Source: CAWIMX01 sp963792785
GTDB taxonomy: Bacteria; Acidobacteriota; Vicinamibacteria; Vicinamibacterales; CAVVIG01
Reading direction: 5' to 3'
NCBI GenBank assembly: GCA_963792785.1
Contig: CAWBXO010000001.1
Coordinates: 62,001-126,000 of the forward strand
Length of the DNA stretch: 64,000 nucleotides
How positions within the stretch are numbered: the stretch's first letter is position 1; the number at the start of each line of letters is the position of its first letter. Position numbers and translations under genes: made by a program. The notes under the pieces were generated by a model. That model made no database searches. It was given only the letters and a program-made list of their open reading frames with translations, and was not told the origin of the DNA. This document shows positions 1-11,400 of the stretch, one piece after another.

Positions 1-2545
1 GACGGCCGACAGCATCGAGGAGCTCGACATCCTGACGTACGACGGCCTCCGGATGCGCGTCGGCGCCACGCCGCCCGCCGAACTGGAGCGCATCATCCAG
101 CGCGGCGGCCGCCGGGGCGAAATCTACGCGAAGTTGAAAGCGCTTCGCGACAAGTACGCCGATGCGATCCGGACGGGCTTTCCGAAAATCCCGCGGCGCG
201 TGTCGGGCTACAACCTGCCGTATCTTCTCCCGGAAGCCGGCTTCCACGTGGCGCGTGCGCTCGTCGGCACCGAGGGCACGTGCGCGATGTGGCTCGAGGT
301 CGTCGCCAATCTGATTCCCAACCCGGCCGCCCGGACGCTCGTCGTCCTCGGCTACCCCGACATCTACCAGGCTGGCGATCACGTCGTCGAGATCATGCAG
401 CACGAGCCCATCGGTCTCGAGGGCATCGACGATCGGCTGGTCGAGGACATGAAGGCGACCGGCATTCACACGAAACATCTCGGCCTGCTGCCCGAGGGTG
501 GCGGCTGGCTGCTGGTCGAGTTCGGCGGCGAGACGCACGACGAGAGCCGGGGCCGCGCCGAGGCCATGATCGCCGCGCTCGAGGCGGCGGGCGGCGCGCC
601 GTCGATGGCGCTCTTCGACGACCGCAGCCGCCAGGAGGAGATCTGGAAGATTCGGGAGTCGGGTCTGGGGGCGACCGCGCACGTGTCGCAGGCCCACCCG
701 ACGTGGCCCGGCTGGGAAGACTCCGCGGTGCCGCCCGAGCACGTGGGATCGTATCTGCGGCGCCTGCGCCAGCTGCTCGACACGTACGGCTACGCCTGCG
801 ACCTCTACGGCCATTTCGGCCAGGGCTGCATTCACACGCGAGTCGACTTCGATCTGGCGAGCGCCGAGGGGATCCGGCGCTATCGCGCGTTCGTCGAGGA
901 GGCCGCGGATCTGGTCGTGAGCCTGGGCGGCTCGCTCTCCGGCGAGCACGGCGACGGCCAGGCCCGCGGCGAGCTGCTGCCGCGGATGTTCAGCCCCGCG
1001 ATCATGAACGCGTTCCGGGAGTTCAAGGCGATTTGGGACCCGCGCGGCGCGATGAATCCCGGCAAGGTGGTCGATCCGCACCGCCTCGACCAGCACCTCC
1101 GGCTCGGGGTTCACTACAACCCGCCGGATGTCGTCACGCACTTCCAGTTCCCGAACGACAGCCGCAGCTTCGCCAAGTCCACCCAGCGCTGCGTCGGCGT
1201 GGGCGAGTGCCGGCGGCTCGACGGCGGGACGATGTGCCCCAGCTTCATGGTGACACGCGAGGAGAGGCACTCCACGCGGGGGCGCGCCCGGCTGCTGTTC
1301 GAGATGCTCGAAGGCGATCCGCTGACGGATGGCTGGCAGAGCGAGCCCGTCAAGGACGCGCTCGACCTCTGTCTGGCGTGCAAGGGGTGCAAGAGCGATT
1401 GTCCGGTCAGTGTCGACATGGCGACCTACAAGGCGGAGTTCCTGTCGCACTATTACGAGGGCCACCGGCGTCCCGTCTCCGCGTTCGCGTTCGGGCTGAT
1501 CCACTATTGGGCGCGGATCGGATCCCTGCTGCCGGGTCTGGTGAACGCCGTGACCGGCGCGCCCGTCCTGCGCGATCTCGCGAAGCTGGCGGTCGGCATG
1601 CCTCGGGAGCGCCGGATTCCGGCGTTCGCGCCATATACCTTCAAGCGCTGGTTCCGCGAGCGCCCGCCGCAACCGGCGCCGGCCCGGCCCCGCCCGCGGG
1701 TGATCCTCTGGCCTGATACGTTCAACAACCACTTCCATCCCGAGACGGCCATCGCCGCGGTGCACGTGCTCGAGCGCGCGGGCTTCGCCGTCGACGTGCC
1801 GCGGGCGCCGCTGTGCTGCGGCCGTCCGCTCTACGACTACGGCATGCTCGACACGGCCAAGTCGTGGCTGCGCGACATCCTGGTCACGCTCGCGCCCGAC
1901 ATCGAGGCCGGCGTGCCCGTGGTCGGGCTGGAGCCGAGCTGCACGGCGGTGTTCCGCGACGAGATGGGCGAGTTGCTGCCCGACGACCAGAACGCGCGGC
2001 GTCTGGCGAGTCAGACCTTCACCCTCGGTGAGTTCCTGCAGCGGCACGAGTACCGCTATCCCACCCTGCGGCGCAAGGCACTCGTCCACGGCCACTGCCA
2101 CCACAAAGCGATCATGAAGATGGACGCGGAGGAGCGGGGACTGAACGAGATGGGGCTCGACGTCGACATGCTCGATTCGGGCTGCTGCGGCATGGCCGGA
2201 TCGTTCGGTTTCGAACGCGATCACTACGACGTCTCGATGGCCGTCGGCGAACGCGTGCTGCTGCCGGCCGTCCGCGCGGCGGCGCCCGGGACGATCGTCG
2301 TCGCAGACGGGTTCAGCTGCCGGACGCAGATCGAACAGAGCACGGGACGCCGCGCGCTGCACTTCGCCGAGGTGATCGAGATGGCCGAGCGCGACGGTCC
2401 CGGCGGGCCGGTCGCCGATCCGCCCGAGCGCGCGTCGGTGCCCGATCACCGGGCCGACTCGCGGATCGAGCGGGTGCCGGTCGCCGCCGTGGCACTGGCG
2501 GCGGCGGCCGGACTGACGTACTGGATGACGCGGCGACGCGCGTAG
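1..2545 (+). CDS. FAD-linked oxidase / Fe-S oxidoreductase fusion (D-lactate or glycolate dehydrogenase-like), 5' truncated
   Basis: The reading frame is open from base 2, so the true start lies left of the window; the ATG at 53 is internal. The N-terminal half is a vanillyl-alcohol-oxidase/GlcD-type FAD flavoprotein (conserved SGEHGDGQARGELLP and NPGKVVDP segments). The C-terminal half resembles GlpC: two cysteine clusters for [4Fe-4S] binding (CVGVGECRR...MCP near residue 380 and CLACKGCKSDCP near 441, counting from base 53), then two CCG-type motifs (LCCGRP near 588, SGCCGMAG near 709). Such fusions oxidise 2-hydroxy acids and pass electrons to the quinone or cytochrome pool. The last 40 residues end in a hydrophobic stretch followed by TRRRA. 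The exact substrate cannot be read from the sequence. Confidence 0.88.
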   Translation, partial: TADSIEELDILTYDGLRMRVGATPPAELERIIQRGGRRGEIYAKLKALRDKYADAIRTGFPKIPRRVSGYNLPYLLPEAGFHVARALVGTEGTCAMWLEVVANLIPNPAARTLVVLGYPDIYQAGDHVVEIMQHEPIGLEGIDDRLVEDMKATGIHTKHLGLLPEGGGWLLVEFGGETHDESRGRAEAMIAALEAAGGAPSMALFDDRSRQEEIWKIRESGLGATAHVSQAHPTWPGWEDSAVPPEHVGSYLRRLRQLLDTYGYACDLYGHFGQGCIHTRVDFDLASAEGIRRYRAFVEEAADLVVSLGGSLSGEHGDGQARGELLPRMFSPAIMNAFREFKAIWDPRGAMNPGKVVDPHRLDQHLRLGVHYNPPDVVTHFQFPNDSRSFAKSTQRCVGVGECRRLDGGTMCPSFMVTREERHSTRGRARLLFEMLEGDPLTDGWQSEPVKDALDLCLACKGCKSDCPVSVDMATYKAEFLSHYYEGHRRPVSAFAFGLIHYWARIGSLLPGLVNAVTGAPVLRDLAKLAVGMPRERRIPAFAPYTFKRWFRERPPQPAPARPRPRVILWPDTFNNHFHPETAIAAVHVLERAGFAVDVPRAPLCCGRPLYDYGMLDTAKSWLRDILVTLAPDIEAGVPVVGLEPSCTAVFRDEMGELLPDDQNARRLASQTFTLGEFLQRHEYRYPTLRRKALVHGHCHHKAIMKMDAEERGLNEMGLDVDMLDSGCCGMAGSFGFERDHYDVSMAVGERVLLPAVRAAAPGTIVVADGFSCRTQIEQSTGRRALHFAEVIEMAERDGPGGPVADPPERASVPDHRADSRIERVPVAAVALAAAAGLTYWMTRRRA

Positions 2546-2556
2546 GGCGTGGGCGG

Positions 2557-3159
2557 GTGCTGGCGCTCTTCGGCTGGTCGCTGACGTGGTGGGGCGTCGT
2601 TCTGCTGGCGGCGCTCGACTCCTCCCTCCTGTTCTTCCTGCCGTTCGGCAACGACACCCTGCTCGTCTATCTCGCCGCGCGCCACCGCGATGTCTTCTGG
2701 GTGTATCCGCTGCTGACGACCGCAGGATCCCTGACGGGCGCGGGCGTCACGTATTGGATCGGGCGCCAGGCGGGCGAGAAGGGGCTCGAGCGGCTCGTCT
2801 CGACCCGCCGGCTCGACCGTCTGAAAGCCCGCGTCAAGGACACCGGAGCCGTCGCGATAGCGCTCCCGGCGATCCTGCCGCCGCCGTTCCCGCTCACGCC
2901 GTTCGTGCTGACCTGCGGAGCGCTCGAGGTCAGTGCGACGAAGTTCTTCGGCGTGTTCGTGGCCGCGCGCCTGATTCGCTTCGGCGTGGAGGCGATGCTG
3001 GCGCGCCGTTACGGCGAAGGCATTCTCGCGGTGCTCGAATCCGGCACGTTCAAGGGTGTCGTGGCGCTGTTCATCGCCGTCGCGGTCGTCGGGACGGTGT
3101 GGTCGGCGATCGTGCTCTGGCGGCGGACGCGGGGCGCGACGCGACCGCACCGGCCCTGA
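2557..3159 (+). CDS. VTT-domain (DedA/YqaA-type) integral membrane protein
   Basis: This is a 200-residue, strongly hydrophobic protein with about five predicted membrane segments and the VTT/SNARE-associated pattern: an early DSSLLFFLPFGND segment, a central G-rich turn (GAGVTYWIGR), then a PPPFPLTPF re-entrant motif. The family acts in the inner membrane in lipid or ion homeostasis; the exact role here is unknown. The start is the GTG at 2557, 12 bases after the preceding stop, so it is probably co-transcribed with the oxidase gene. The short C-terminus is basic. Confidence 0.75.
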   Translation: MLALFGWSLTWWGVVLLAALDSSLLFFLPFGNDTLLVYLAARHRDVFWVYPLLTTAGSLTGAGVTYWIGRQAGEKGLERLVSTRRLDRLKARVKDTGAVAIALPAILPPPFPLTPFVLTCGALEVSATKFFGVFVAARLIRFGVEAMLARRYGEGILAVLESGTFKGVVALFIAVAVVGTVWSAIVLWRRTRGATRPHRP

Positions 3160-3286
3160 TCTCGCTCGACACCGTTTCCGGCGGCGCAGGCGCGGAGGCG
3201 ATATGGCTCAGCCGCGGTCGCGCGTCGAGGCGATGCCGGCTCGCTCGAACGGTCCGTCGCTTGCATGGTCGGAGGTCAGGATATCG

Positions 3287-4799
3287 ATGCGCATGCGCCG
3301 ATCCCTGTCTATCGCGGCGATTGTCGCTGCTGGTCTCATCACGGCAGTCGCGATCGCCCTACCGCTCACGTCCAACCGGGCCCGGAACGCCGTCATCAAG
3401 GAGCTGTCCAAGCGGCTGGAAAGCACCGTCGAGCTTGAATCGCTCGACGTGGGCCTGTTTCCCGCGCCGCACGCGACCGGGCGGAACCTGGCCGTGCATC
3501 ACGAGGGCCGTCAAGACGTGCCGCCGCTGATCTCGATTCGCGCGTTTACCGTGCGTGCCGGCATCTTCGGCCTTCTCCGGCACCATGTCGCGCACGTCTC
3601 GCTCGACGGCCTCGACATCGAGATCCCCCCGACCGTGGAGGACTCGGACACCGGCGTCGGCGAGGCGATCGACGGTTCCTGGGTCGTGGACGACCTCGAT
3701 TCGAGCGAGGCCCGGCTGGCCATCCTCTCCGACAAGCCCGATCACGGGCCGAAGGTCTGGACGATCCACACGCTGCACATGGCGTCGGTCGGGCACCGGA
3801 CGATGCCGTTCGAGGCGTCCGTCACCAACGCGGTGCCGCCAGGACAGATCGAAGTCCGGCGCGGCCACTTCGGTCCCTGGAACGCCGACGTGCCCGGCGC
3901 GACGCCCCTCGACGGCGACTTCACGTTCGCCAACGCCAATCTGAGCGTGTTCAAGGGCATCTCGGGCAGGCTGTCCTCGGAGGGCACGTTCGGCGGATCG
4001 CTGTCGCGCATCTCGGTGGACGGCCGGACCGACACGCCGGACTTCACCGTCGAGGCCGGCGGCCATCCGGTGCACCTGACGACCCGGTACCACGCGGTGG
4101 TCGACGCGACGAACGGCAACACCGACCTGGATCCGGTGGACGCCTCCTTCAACCAGACGCGGATTCTGGCGCGCGGCGGCGTCTTCGATTCCAACCCGGG
4201 CGAGCCGGGCCGCGAGGTGCGGCTCGACGTGGCCATCGACGGGGGGCGCATCGAGGACGTCCTCCTCTTCGCCGTGCCGGATCCGCCGCCGATGCACGGG
4301 GCCCTCGCGCTCCAGGCCAGGATGGTGGTGCCGCCCGGCGACCGCGACGTCGCGCAGAAGCTGCAGCTCGATGGATCCTTCACGCTGACAGATGCGACCT
4401 TTCTCAACGGCACCGTGACGCGCAAGATTGCCGAACTCAGCGCGCGCAGCCGCGGCAAGCTGGAAGGCGGTCCGGGATCCGGTCGCCTCCGACTTCGCCG
4501 GCCGGTTCACGCTGGACCACGGCACGCTCACGATTCCCGCGGTGAGCTTCAGGGTGCCGGGCGCGGCCGTGCGCCTGCACGGCACCTATGGCATCGAGAA
4601 CGAGGCCATCGCCTTCACCGGGACGCTCTATACCGACGTGAAGGTGTCGGAAATGACGAGTGGCTGGAAGGCGTTCCTGCTGAAGGTGCTCGATCCACTG
4701 TTCCACCGCGAGGGCGGCGGCGCCGAGATTCCCATCCAGGTGGGCGGCTCGCGCCGCGATCCGTCGTTCGGCCTCGACAAGAGCCGGGTCTTCAAGTAA
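3287..4799 (+). CDS. AsmA-like periplasmic/outer-membrane biogenesis protein, frameshifted
   Basis: The protein starts at the ATG at 3287, with GGAGG about 10 bases upstream, followed by a membrane anchor (SIAAIVAAGLITAVAIAL). The rest resembles AsmA family proteins of the inner membrane, which are linked to outer-membrane lipid and protein traffic. The reading frame changes between about 4460 and 4476. The first frame carries everything up to LSARSRGK; the second carries DPVASDFAGRF to the stop at 4797, including the typical family ending (TSGWKAFLLKVLDPLF...DPSFGLDK). One extra G restores the frame and the GATC at 4476 abuts the site, so a sequencing error is more likely than a true pseudogene. 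Confidence 0.72.
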
Positions 4800-4820
4800 T
4801 CCCGCGAGCCGCACGCGGGA
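4800..4820. terminator. Hairpin between convergent genes
   Basis: A perfect 7-bp inverted repeat (TCCCGCG / CGCGGGA) with a 7-base loop starts inside the AsmA-like stop region and precedes the convergent end of the oxidase operon. There is no T-run on either side, so activity as an intrinsic terminator is plausible but unproven. Confidence 0.4.
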
Positions 4821-4834
4821 CAGGCCGGCCCTCC

Positions 4835-5128
4835 CTACCCGAACGTTCCCAGGCTCCTCGTCAGGTAATCCGCCAGCGTGATCGCCAGCAGCAGGGCGAG
4901 CCAGAACAGGCCGGCGGCGGCCACGGTGCGCGTGAGCGGCGCCGCGTCGCGCAGGTGCATGAAGAACAGCACGACGAGCGTCGCCTTGAAGCCCGCGATG
5001 GCCAGGCCCGCGACGAGGTTGAGCGGGCCGAGGTCGAAGTACGCCACCTGGACGGTCAGGTACGTGCAGAACAGCAGCAGCCCGTAGATCGTGTAATAGA
5101 CGCGTTTGGTCGAGATGTGTTCAGCCAT
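4835..5128 (-). CDS. ctaF: Cytochrome c oxidase subunit IV (caa3-type)
   Basis: This is a 97-residue protein with three predicted membrane helices (near residues 13-31, 37-57 and 68-87) and the subunit IV hallmark FFMHLRD after helix 2. Subunit IV stabilises the haem-copper oxidase; it carries no cofactor. It is the last gene of the respiratory operon, its ATG sharing one base with the stop of the subunit III gene. The ATG at 5128 is the only start that gives the full first helix. Confidence 0.9.
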   Translation of the reverse strand: MAEHISTKRVYYTIYGLLLFCTYLTVQVAYFDLGPLNLVAGLAIAGFKATLVVLFFMHLRDAAPLTRTVAAAGLFWLALLLAITLADYLTRSLGTFG

Positions 5129-5776
5129 CAGCCTGTGTGCAGCGAAACGAGATACAGCATCGGAAAGAGGAAGATCCACACCACGTCCACGAAGTGCCAG
5201 TAGAGCCCGGTGATCTCGAGCGGGGTGGCGTCCGCCGGCGTGAAGTGGCCGAGCAGCGCGCGCACCCACATCACCGCCAGGATCGAGATGCCGATGATCA
5301 TGTGCGCCGCGTGCAGCCCGGTCATCGCGAAGTACAGCGAGAAGAAGATTTGCGCCGCGTTCGCCTGCCCGGCGGCCGCCACGAATCCCGGGCCGGGCAC
5401 GTGGTGCTCCACGAACTCCGTGTAGTACTCGAAGGCCTTGACGCCGAGGAACGCGGTGCCGAGGGCCATCGTCAGCGCGATGAAGATCAGTTGTCCGGTC
5501 CGGCTCCCGATGGCGGCCGACCGCACCGCCAGCGCCATCGTCAGGCTGCTCGTGATCAGAATCGCCGTATTCGCCGTGCCCGCTGCCACGAGCAGCTCGC
5601 GGCTGGCCGACGCGAACGCGTCCGGGTACCAGTAGCGGTAGACGGTGTAGGTCAGGAACAGGCCGCCGAAGAACAGGATCTCGGTGACCAGAAACACCCA
5701 CATGCCCAGCATCGACACGTCGCGCTGCTGCTCGCGTGAGTCGAACTGATGGGCGATCGGCGGGGTGCGCGCGGTC

Positions 5777-5784
<8 letters not shown>
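5128..5784 (-). CDS. ctaE: Cytochrome c oxidase subunit III
   Basis: This membrane protein shows the subunit III pattern: MWVFLVTEILFFGGLF in helix 1, YFAMTGLHAAHMIIG in the middle, and the ending YWHFVDVVWIFLFPMLYL. It helps maintain proton uptake and assembly of the aa3 core. I chose the TTG at 5784 because GGAGG lies about 9 bases upstream and it gives a short overlap with the subunit I stop. An ATG at 5835 would add 17 arginine-rich residues and overlap subunit I by almost 60 bases. About 218 residues. Confidence 0.9.
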
Positions 5785-7415
<1,631 letters not shown>

Positions 7416-7419
<4 letters not shown>

Positions 7420-8366
7420 GGCTGGCCCCCGCCCGGATCCGGATGCAACGACTTCACGTACTCGATCAGCGCGAGCAGATCGTCCTCGGTCACGAGGCCC
7501 TGGAACGCCGGCATGATCGGCTGGAACCCGGCGACCACGTCCTCGGCCGGGCGGAGGATCGAGTTGCGGATGTAGGCTTCGTCAGCCGTCACGGTTCTGC
7601 CCCCCTGGAGGAGCACCGCCGAGCCGAAGACGGCGCTCAGATCCGGCCCGCGGCCCTGCTGGCGGCCGAGCAGGTGGCACGAGTTGCACGCCAGGCTCGC
7701 GAAGAGCTGCTCGCCGGTCGAGGCGAGCGACCCCTGCGCCGCCCCGCCCGTCAGCCAGCGCTGGTAGTCGGCCGCCGTCATCACCACGATGTCGCCCCGC
7801 ATGTGGGAATGCCCCGTGCCGCAGTACTCCGCGCAGAACAGGTGATAGCGGCCCGGCGTGGTCGCCTGGAACCAGAGGGTGGTATAGCGCCCGGGCACGA
7901 CGTCGGCCTTGGCCCTGAACGCAGGCACGAAGAGCGCGTGGATCACATCCTCCGACGTCATCATCAGCTTGACGGCCCGGCCGGCCGGGACGTGCAGTTC
8001 GTCGATCTCGCGCTGGCCGTCCAGATGCTGGAACTTCCACATCCACTGCTTGGCGACGACGTAGACGTCGAGCGTCTCGGCGGGCGGCCGCGACATCGCG
8101 ACGAAGACGCGCGCGCTCCAGACGAAGACGATCATCGTGATCACGAGCGGCACGACCGTCCACGTCACCTCGAGCGCGACGCCGCCCCGAATCGGCACGC
8201 CGATCTGATTGGGCGACCGGCGGCGATACCGGATCGCGTAATAAACGATGAGCCCGGCGATGAGCACGGAGAAGAAGACGGACAGCCCGACGAGGAAGTA
8301 GTAGAGCGCGTCCACGCGCCCCGCCATCGTCGAGGCCTCGACCGGGAAGAGGGGCGTGACGCGCAT
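7416..8366 (-). CDS. ctaC: Cytochrome c oxidase subunit II with C-terminal cytochrome c domain (caa3-type)
   Basis: This 316-residue protein has two N-terminal membrane helices (about residues 20-45 and 65-90), a cupredoxin domain with the complete CuA site (H143 and CAEYCGTGHSHM at 178-189) and a fused class I cytochrome c domain (CNSCH at 227-231, with a candidate axial Met in IMPAF near 284). It accepts electrons and passes them to subunit I. The fusion defines a caa3 oxidase. The ATG shares a base with the stop of the SCO1 gene (TGATG), which implies translational coupling. Confidence 0.95.
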
Positions 8367-9202
8367 CAGGCGCGCCGTTCCCGACGCATCATGATCACGA
8401 TGAAGCCGCCGAGCAGCAGGACCGTCGCCGCCCCGGCGAGCCGCAGCGCCTGCATGATCGCGAGGCCGTAGCGCCCTGTCGACGGGTTGTAGTGGAAGCA
8501 GTAGAGCAGCACCGTATCGACGGGCGAGCCGACCGCGCCCTTCGACGCGTCGATGAGCGCAAACCGGAGGTCGCGCGGGCCGTAGTCGATGCCGAAAAGG
8601 TAGCGGGCGAAGCGCGCGTCGGGCGTGAGCACCATGATCCCCGTGGGATGCGCGAACTGCTGCGTGGGCTCGTCCCAGACGTATCGGAACCCGGCGGCCT
8701 TCGTGAGCCGATCGATCGACGCCTGGCCCCCGGTCAGGAAGTGCCAGTGCTCGGCCGCGCCCGCGTGCGTGTACCGTTCGAGCGCGGCGGCCTTGGCCGC
8801 GCGCGCGTCGGCGGCGTTCTCCCGTGGATCGAAGCTCACGGTCAGGATTTCGAAATCGCGCCCGGGCTCGAGCGAGAGCGTGTCGAAGGTGGCGGCCGCG
8901 GAGTGGATCACCTGCGAGCAGAGCATCGTGCAGTTGTAGTAGACGAGCATCAGGACGAGCGGCCGATCGCCGACGAACGCGCCGAGCGTCACCGGCCGGC
9001 CGTTCTCGTCGCGAAAGGGCGCATCGAGCGGCAGCGGCTGGCCGAGATGCTGGTCGAAGCCCACCTCCCGCAGCGGCCCCGGCGAGACCGCCGCCGGCAG
9101 CGCCTGCGCGGGTGCCTCCTGCGCCGACGCCGTGCCGCTGGTCATCAGGGCCAGGAGCAGGACGGCTGAAGCCAGACGCCAGACGGGTCTCTCATGGAAC
9201 AT
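8366..9202 (-). CDS. senC: SCO1/SenC copper chaperone for cytochrome oxidase
   Basis: This 278-residue protein has an N-terminal signal peptide (cleavage probably after TASA) and a thioredoxin-fold domain with the copper-binding pair CTMLC (C91, C95) and the distal His in FAHPTG. A C-terminal membrane helix (AGAATVLLLGGFIVIMM) makes it a tail-anchored form. SCO proteins deliver copper to the CuA site, matching the location directly upstream of ctaC. The start at 9202 is preceded by GGGAGG; longer upstream extension overlaps the previous gene extensively. Confidence 0.92.
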   Translation of the reverse strand: MFHERPVWRLASAVLLLALMTSGTASAQEAPAQALPAAVSPGPLREVGFDQHLGQPLPLDAPFRDENGRPVTLGAFVGDRPLVLMLVYYNCTMLCSQVIHSAAATFDTLSLEPGRDFEILTVSFDPRENAADARAAKAAALERYTHAGAAEHWHFLTGGQASIDRLTKAAGFRYVWDEPTQQFAHPTGIMVLTPDARFARYLFGIDYGPRDLRFALIDASKGAVGSPVDTVLLYCFHYNPSTGRYGLAIMQALRLAGAATVLLLGGFIVIMMRRERRA

Positions 9203-9596
9203 GCGGATCCTCCCTCTCGGGTCGCGATGGCAGGCCGCGCTCGACGACGAGCGACATCGCTCGATCGATGGGAATGCGCACGACCCCGCGGGGCCGATCG
9301 ACCCAGCCGTAAGTGGTGAGCACCGCCCCTTCCTGCGCGCGGAAATCGAGCAGATCCTGGCGCGGGTGTGTCTGGAGGCGCGGCTCGGGCGGCGTGAGCG
9401 GACGCTCGGCCGACAACGGGTAGTCCGCCGGGCGCTCGCCCGGTTCGGCGCCGCGGTCAAAGCCGTAGAGCAGCCAGACGAGCGCGCCGAGCACGACGAG
9501 CGTGACGGCCAGGCCCGCACCGAACCACCTCACGCCGCGCAGGTTCACGTCGTCGCGCTCGTGGGCCACGCCGGTCTCGATCGGCGCGACGGTCAT
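9192..9596 (-). CDS. Conserved single-pass membrane protein of ACIII/oxidase loci, function unknown
   Basis: This 134-residue protein has one membrane helix (about residues 26-46: GLAVTLVVLGALVWLLYGF), a proline-rich linker, then a small exported domain containing GWVDRPRGVVRIPIDRAM. It sits between actF and the SCO1 gene, overlapping both by a few bases. I recall similar IPID-containing proteins in other ACIII/SCO1 loci but know no assigned function. An accessory role in copper delivery or in joining ACIII to the oxidase is inference from position alone. Confidence 0.75.
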   Translation of the reverse strand: MTVAPIETGVAHERDDVNLRGVRWFGAGLAVTLVVLGALVWLLYGFDRGAEPGERPADYPLSAERPLTPPEPRLQTHPRQDLLDFRAQEGAVLTTYGWVDRPRGVVRIPIDRAMSLVVERGLPSRPEREDPHVP

Positions 9597-10822
9597 GGTG
9601 CGGCTCTCCCCGCCGTGGCGCCGCGGCCGGCGGCGAGGCCGTCGACGGCGTCCTCGAACTCCGGATCGTGCACGGGCAGGATCGGGCGGTCGCGTAGCTG
9701 GCGGGCGAACAGACCCAGCCACAGCGAACCGAGGGCCAGCGGCAGGAGCACGTCGAGCCAGCTCACGTGCACGCCGGCCGTGTGGAAGTCCGGCGCGATC
9801 AGCCAGAACAGATCGACGAGGCGCATGACGAGAATCGCGCCGGCGACCACGGCCAGCGACCGGCGCGCGCGTTTGAGCGTTCGCGACAGCAGCACGGCAA
9901 ACGGAACGGCGAAATGAAACAGCACGAGGGCGAGCGCGATCGCGGTCCAGCCGCGCTGCAGCCGGTGCTGGTACCACCCGATCTCCGCCGGGAGATTGCC
10001 GGACCAGATAATCAGGTACTGGGAAAAGGAGAAGTACGCCCACAGCATGACGAATGCCAGCGTCAGGTTGCCGAGGTCGTGAAAACGCTGGGGCGTCGCG
10101 GCCTCGTCCATCGGCGGGCGGAGCGACAGCCACGCCAGGGCGAGGATCAGGAAGGCGAGCGCCGACAGGCCCTGACCCCCTAGAATCAGCACCCCGAAGA
10201 TGGTCGAGAACCAGTGCGGCTCCAGCGACATCACCCAGTCGAATCCGGCGAAGCTGATGGTCAGCACGTAGACGACCAGGCCGCCCGCGCTCAGCGCGCG
10301 CATGCGGCGCGACAGGGCGGGCTGGCCGGTGCGGTCCTGCTCGAGCGACCAGCCGTTCAGGAAATGCGCGATGCCGATCCAGGCGACGAAATACACCGCC
10401 GCGCGCGCGAGGAAGAACCCCACGTTGAGGTACGGCTGCTTCTGCAGCAGTTCCGGATCCGAGGCGACGAGACTCGGGTCACTCCACGGGTACAGCCGGT
10501 GCACGCCGAGCGCGATCGGCAGGAACAGCAGCGCGAGCGCGGGCAGCACGCGAGAGGCGGCTCCCATCGACCGCCGGACCACCACGCCCCAGGCGCCGCC
10601 CGACAACTGGTGGACCATGGCGAGCGCGAGGCAGCCCATCGTGATGCCGAACACCCAGAGATACGCCATCAGGTAGGACTGGAGGAACTGCCGCGGCTCG
10701 GCCATCCAGCCGACCCCGGAGATCGCGAGACCGACCCCGCCGCCGAGGAGCAACCGCCGCTGCAGCGACGCGAGCTCCGGGATCACCTCGCCGGCCGGCC
10801 GGACGAGGTCGGGAGCGCTCAT
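9593..10822 (-). CDS. actF: Alternative complex III membrane subunit ActF
   Basis: This 409-residue, about 10-helix membrane protein has the ActF/quinol:cytochrome c oxidoreductase signature: YLMAYLWVFGITMGCLALAM, the GGAWG loop, and FSFSQYLIIWSGNLPEE-like spacing (here SGNLPAEIGWYQHR). ActF and ActC together form the quinol-oxidising membrane part of ACIII. The ATG overlaps the actE stop by 4 bases (ATGA). Confidence 0.9.
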   Translation of the reverse strand: MSAPDLVRPAGEVIPELASLQRRLLLGGGVGLAISGVGWMAEPRQFLQSYLMAYLWVFGITMGCLALAMVHQLSGGAWGVVVRRSMGAASRVLPALALLFLPIALGVHRLYPWSDPSLVASDPELLQKQPYLNVGFFLARAAVYFVAWIGIAHFLNGWSLEQDRTGQPALSRRMRALSAGGLVVYVLTISFAGFDWVMSLEPHWFSTIFGVLILGGQGLSALAFLILALAWLSLRPPMDEAATPQRFHDLGNLTLAFVMLWAYFSFSQYLIIWSGNLPAEIGWYQHRLQRGWTAIALALVLFHFAVPFAVLLSRTLKRARRSLAVVAGAILVMRLVDLFWLIAPDFHTAGVHVSWLDVLLPLALGSLWLGLFARQLRDRPILPVHDPEFEDAVDGLAAGRGATAGRAAP

Positions 10823-11400
10823 CGCAGCGCCTCCCGCTCTCCGGCGGGCACGTCGTCCAGCGTGGCGTGTTCGCTGAGCTGGAGCGCGCGGATGTAGGCC
10901 GCGATGGCCCAGCGGTCGCGCGCCGGGATCTGCGAGGCGTAGGCCGGCATCGCGCCGAAGCCGGTGGTCATCACGTCCACCAGGTGGCCGACGGCCACGC
11001 CGCGCAGGCGCTCGCTGTGGAAGGTCGGCGGACGGCGGAAGCCGCGGCGGACCACCATGCCGTCGCCCCGGCCCGTCCGGCCGTGGCACGGCGAGCAGTA
11101 GATGTCGAACCGTTCCCTTCCGCGCGACATCACGTCCCTCGTGACGGGGAAGGGAAAGACGGTGCCGTCCGCGCCGGCGACGCGACCCGTCTCGAGCAGC
11201 GCGTCGAGGGACAGGTGGCCGCGGGCGACCGTGTGGGGCACGGGGTCGCGCGCCGACCGGCCGTCCTCGAAGAAGCGGGACGCGGTGAGCGGTTCGTCGC
11301 GCGGCTGGTCGTGCATGTCCTGCCGGCAGGCGGCCAAACCGGCGCAGACGCACGCGAGCAGGAGCACGCCGGGCAGCCGCCGGCGGACGCGCCCGGTCAT
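10819..11400 (-). CDS. actE: Alternative complex III monohaem cytochrome c lipoprotein ActE
   Basis: This 193-residue protein has a lipoprotein signal peptide (GLAAC, acylated Cys25) and a single class I haem site (CSPCH at 102-106, with a candidate axial Met in GAMPAY). It receives electrons within ACIII and can pass them to the caa3 oxidase encoded downstream. The ATG at 11400 is coupled to the actD stop (ATGA overlap). Confidence 0.92.
   Translation of the reverse strand: MTGRVRRRLPGVLLLACVCAGLAACRQDMHDQPRDEPLTASRFFEDGRSARDPVPHTVARGHLSLDALLETGRVAGADGTVFPFPVTRDVMSRGRERFDIYCSPCHGRTGRGDGMVVRRGFRRPPTFHSERLRGVAVGHLVDVMTTGFGAMPAYASQIPARDRWAIAAYIRALQLSEHATLDDVPAGEREALR

Noticed and set aside
3359..4585. 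Long antisense ORF (408 codons) opposite the AsmA-like gene
   Set aside because: Arg/Ala/Gly/Asp-rich low-complexity translation with no domain; a normal shadow in GC-rich coding DNA.
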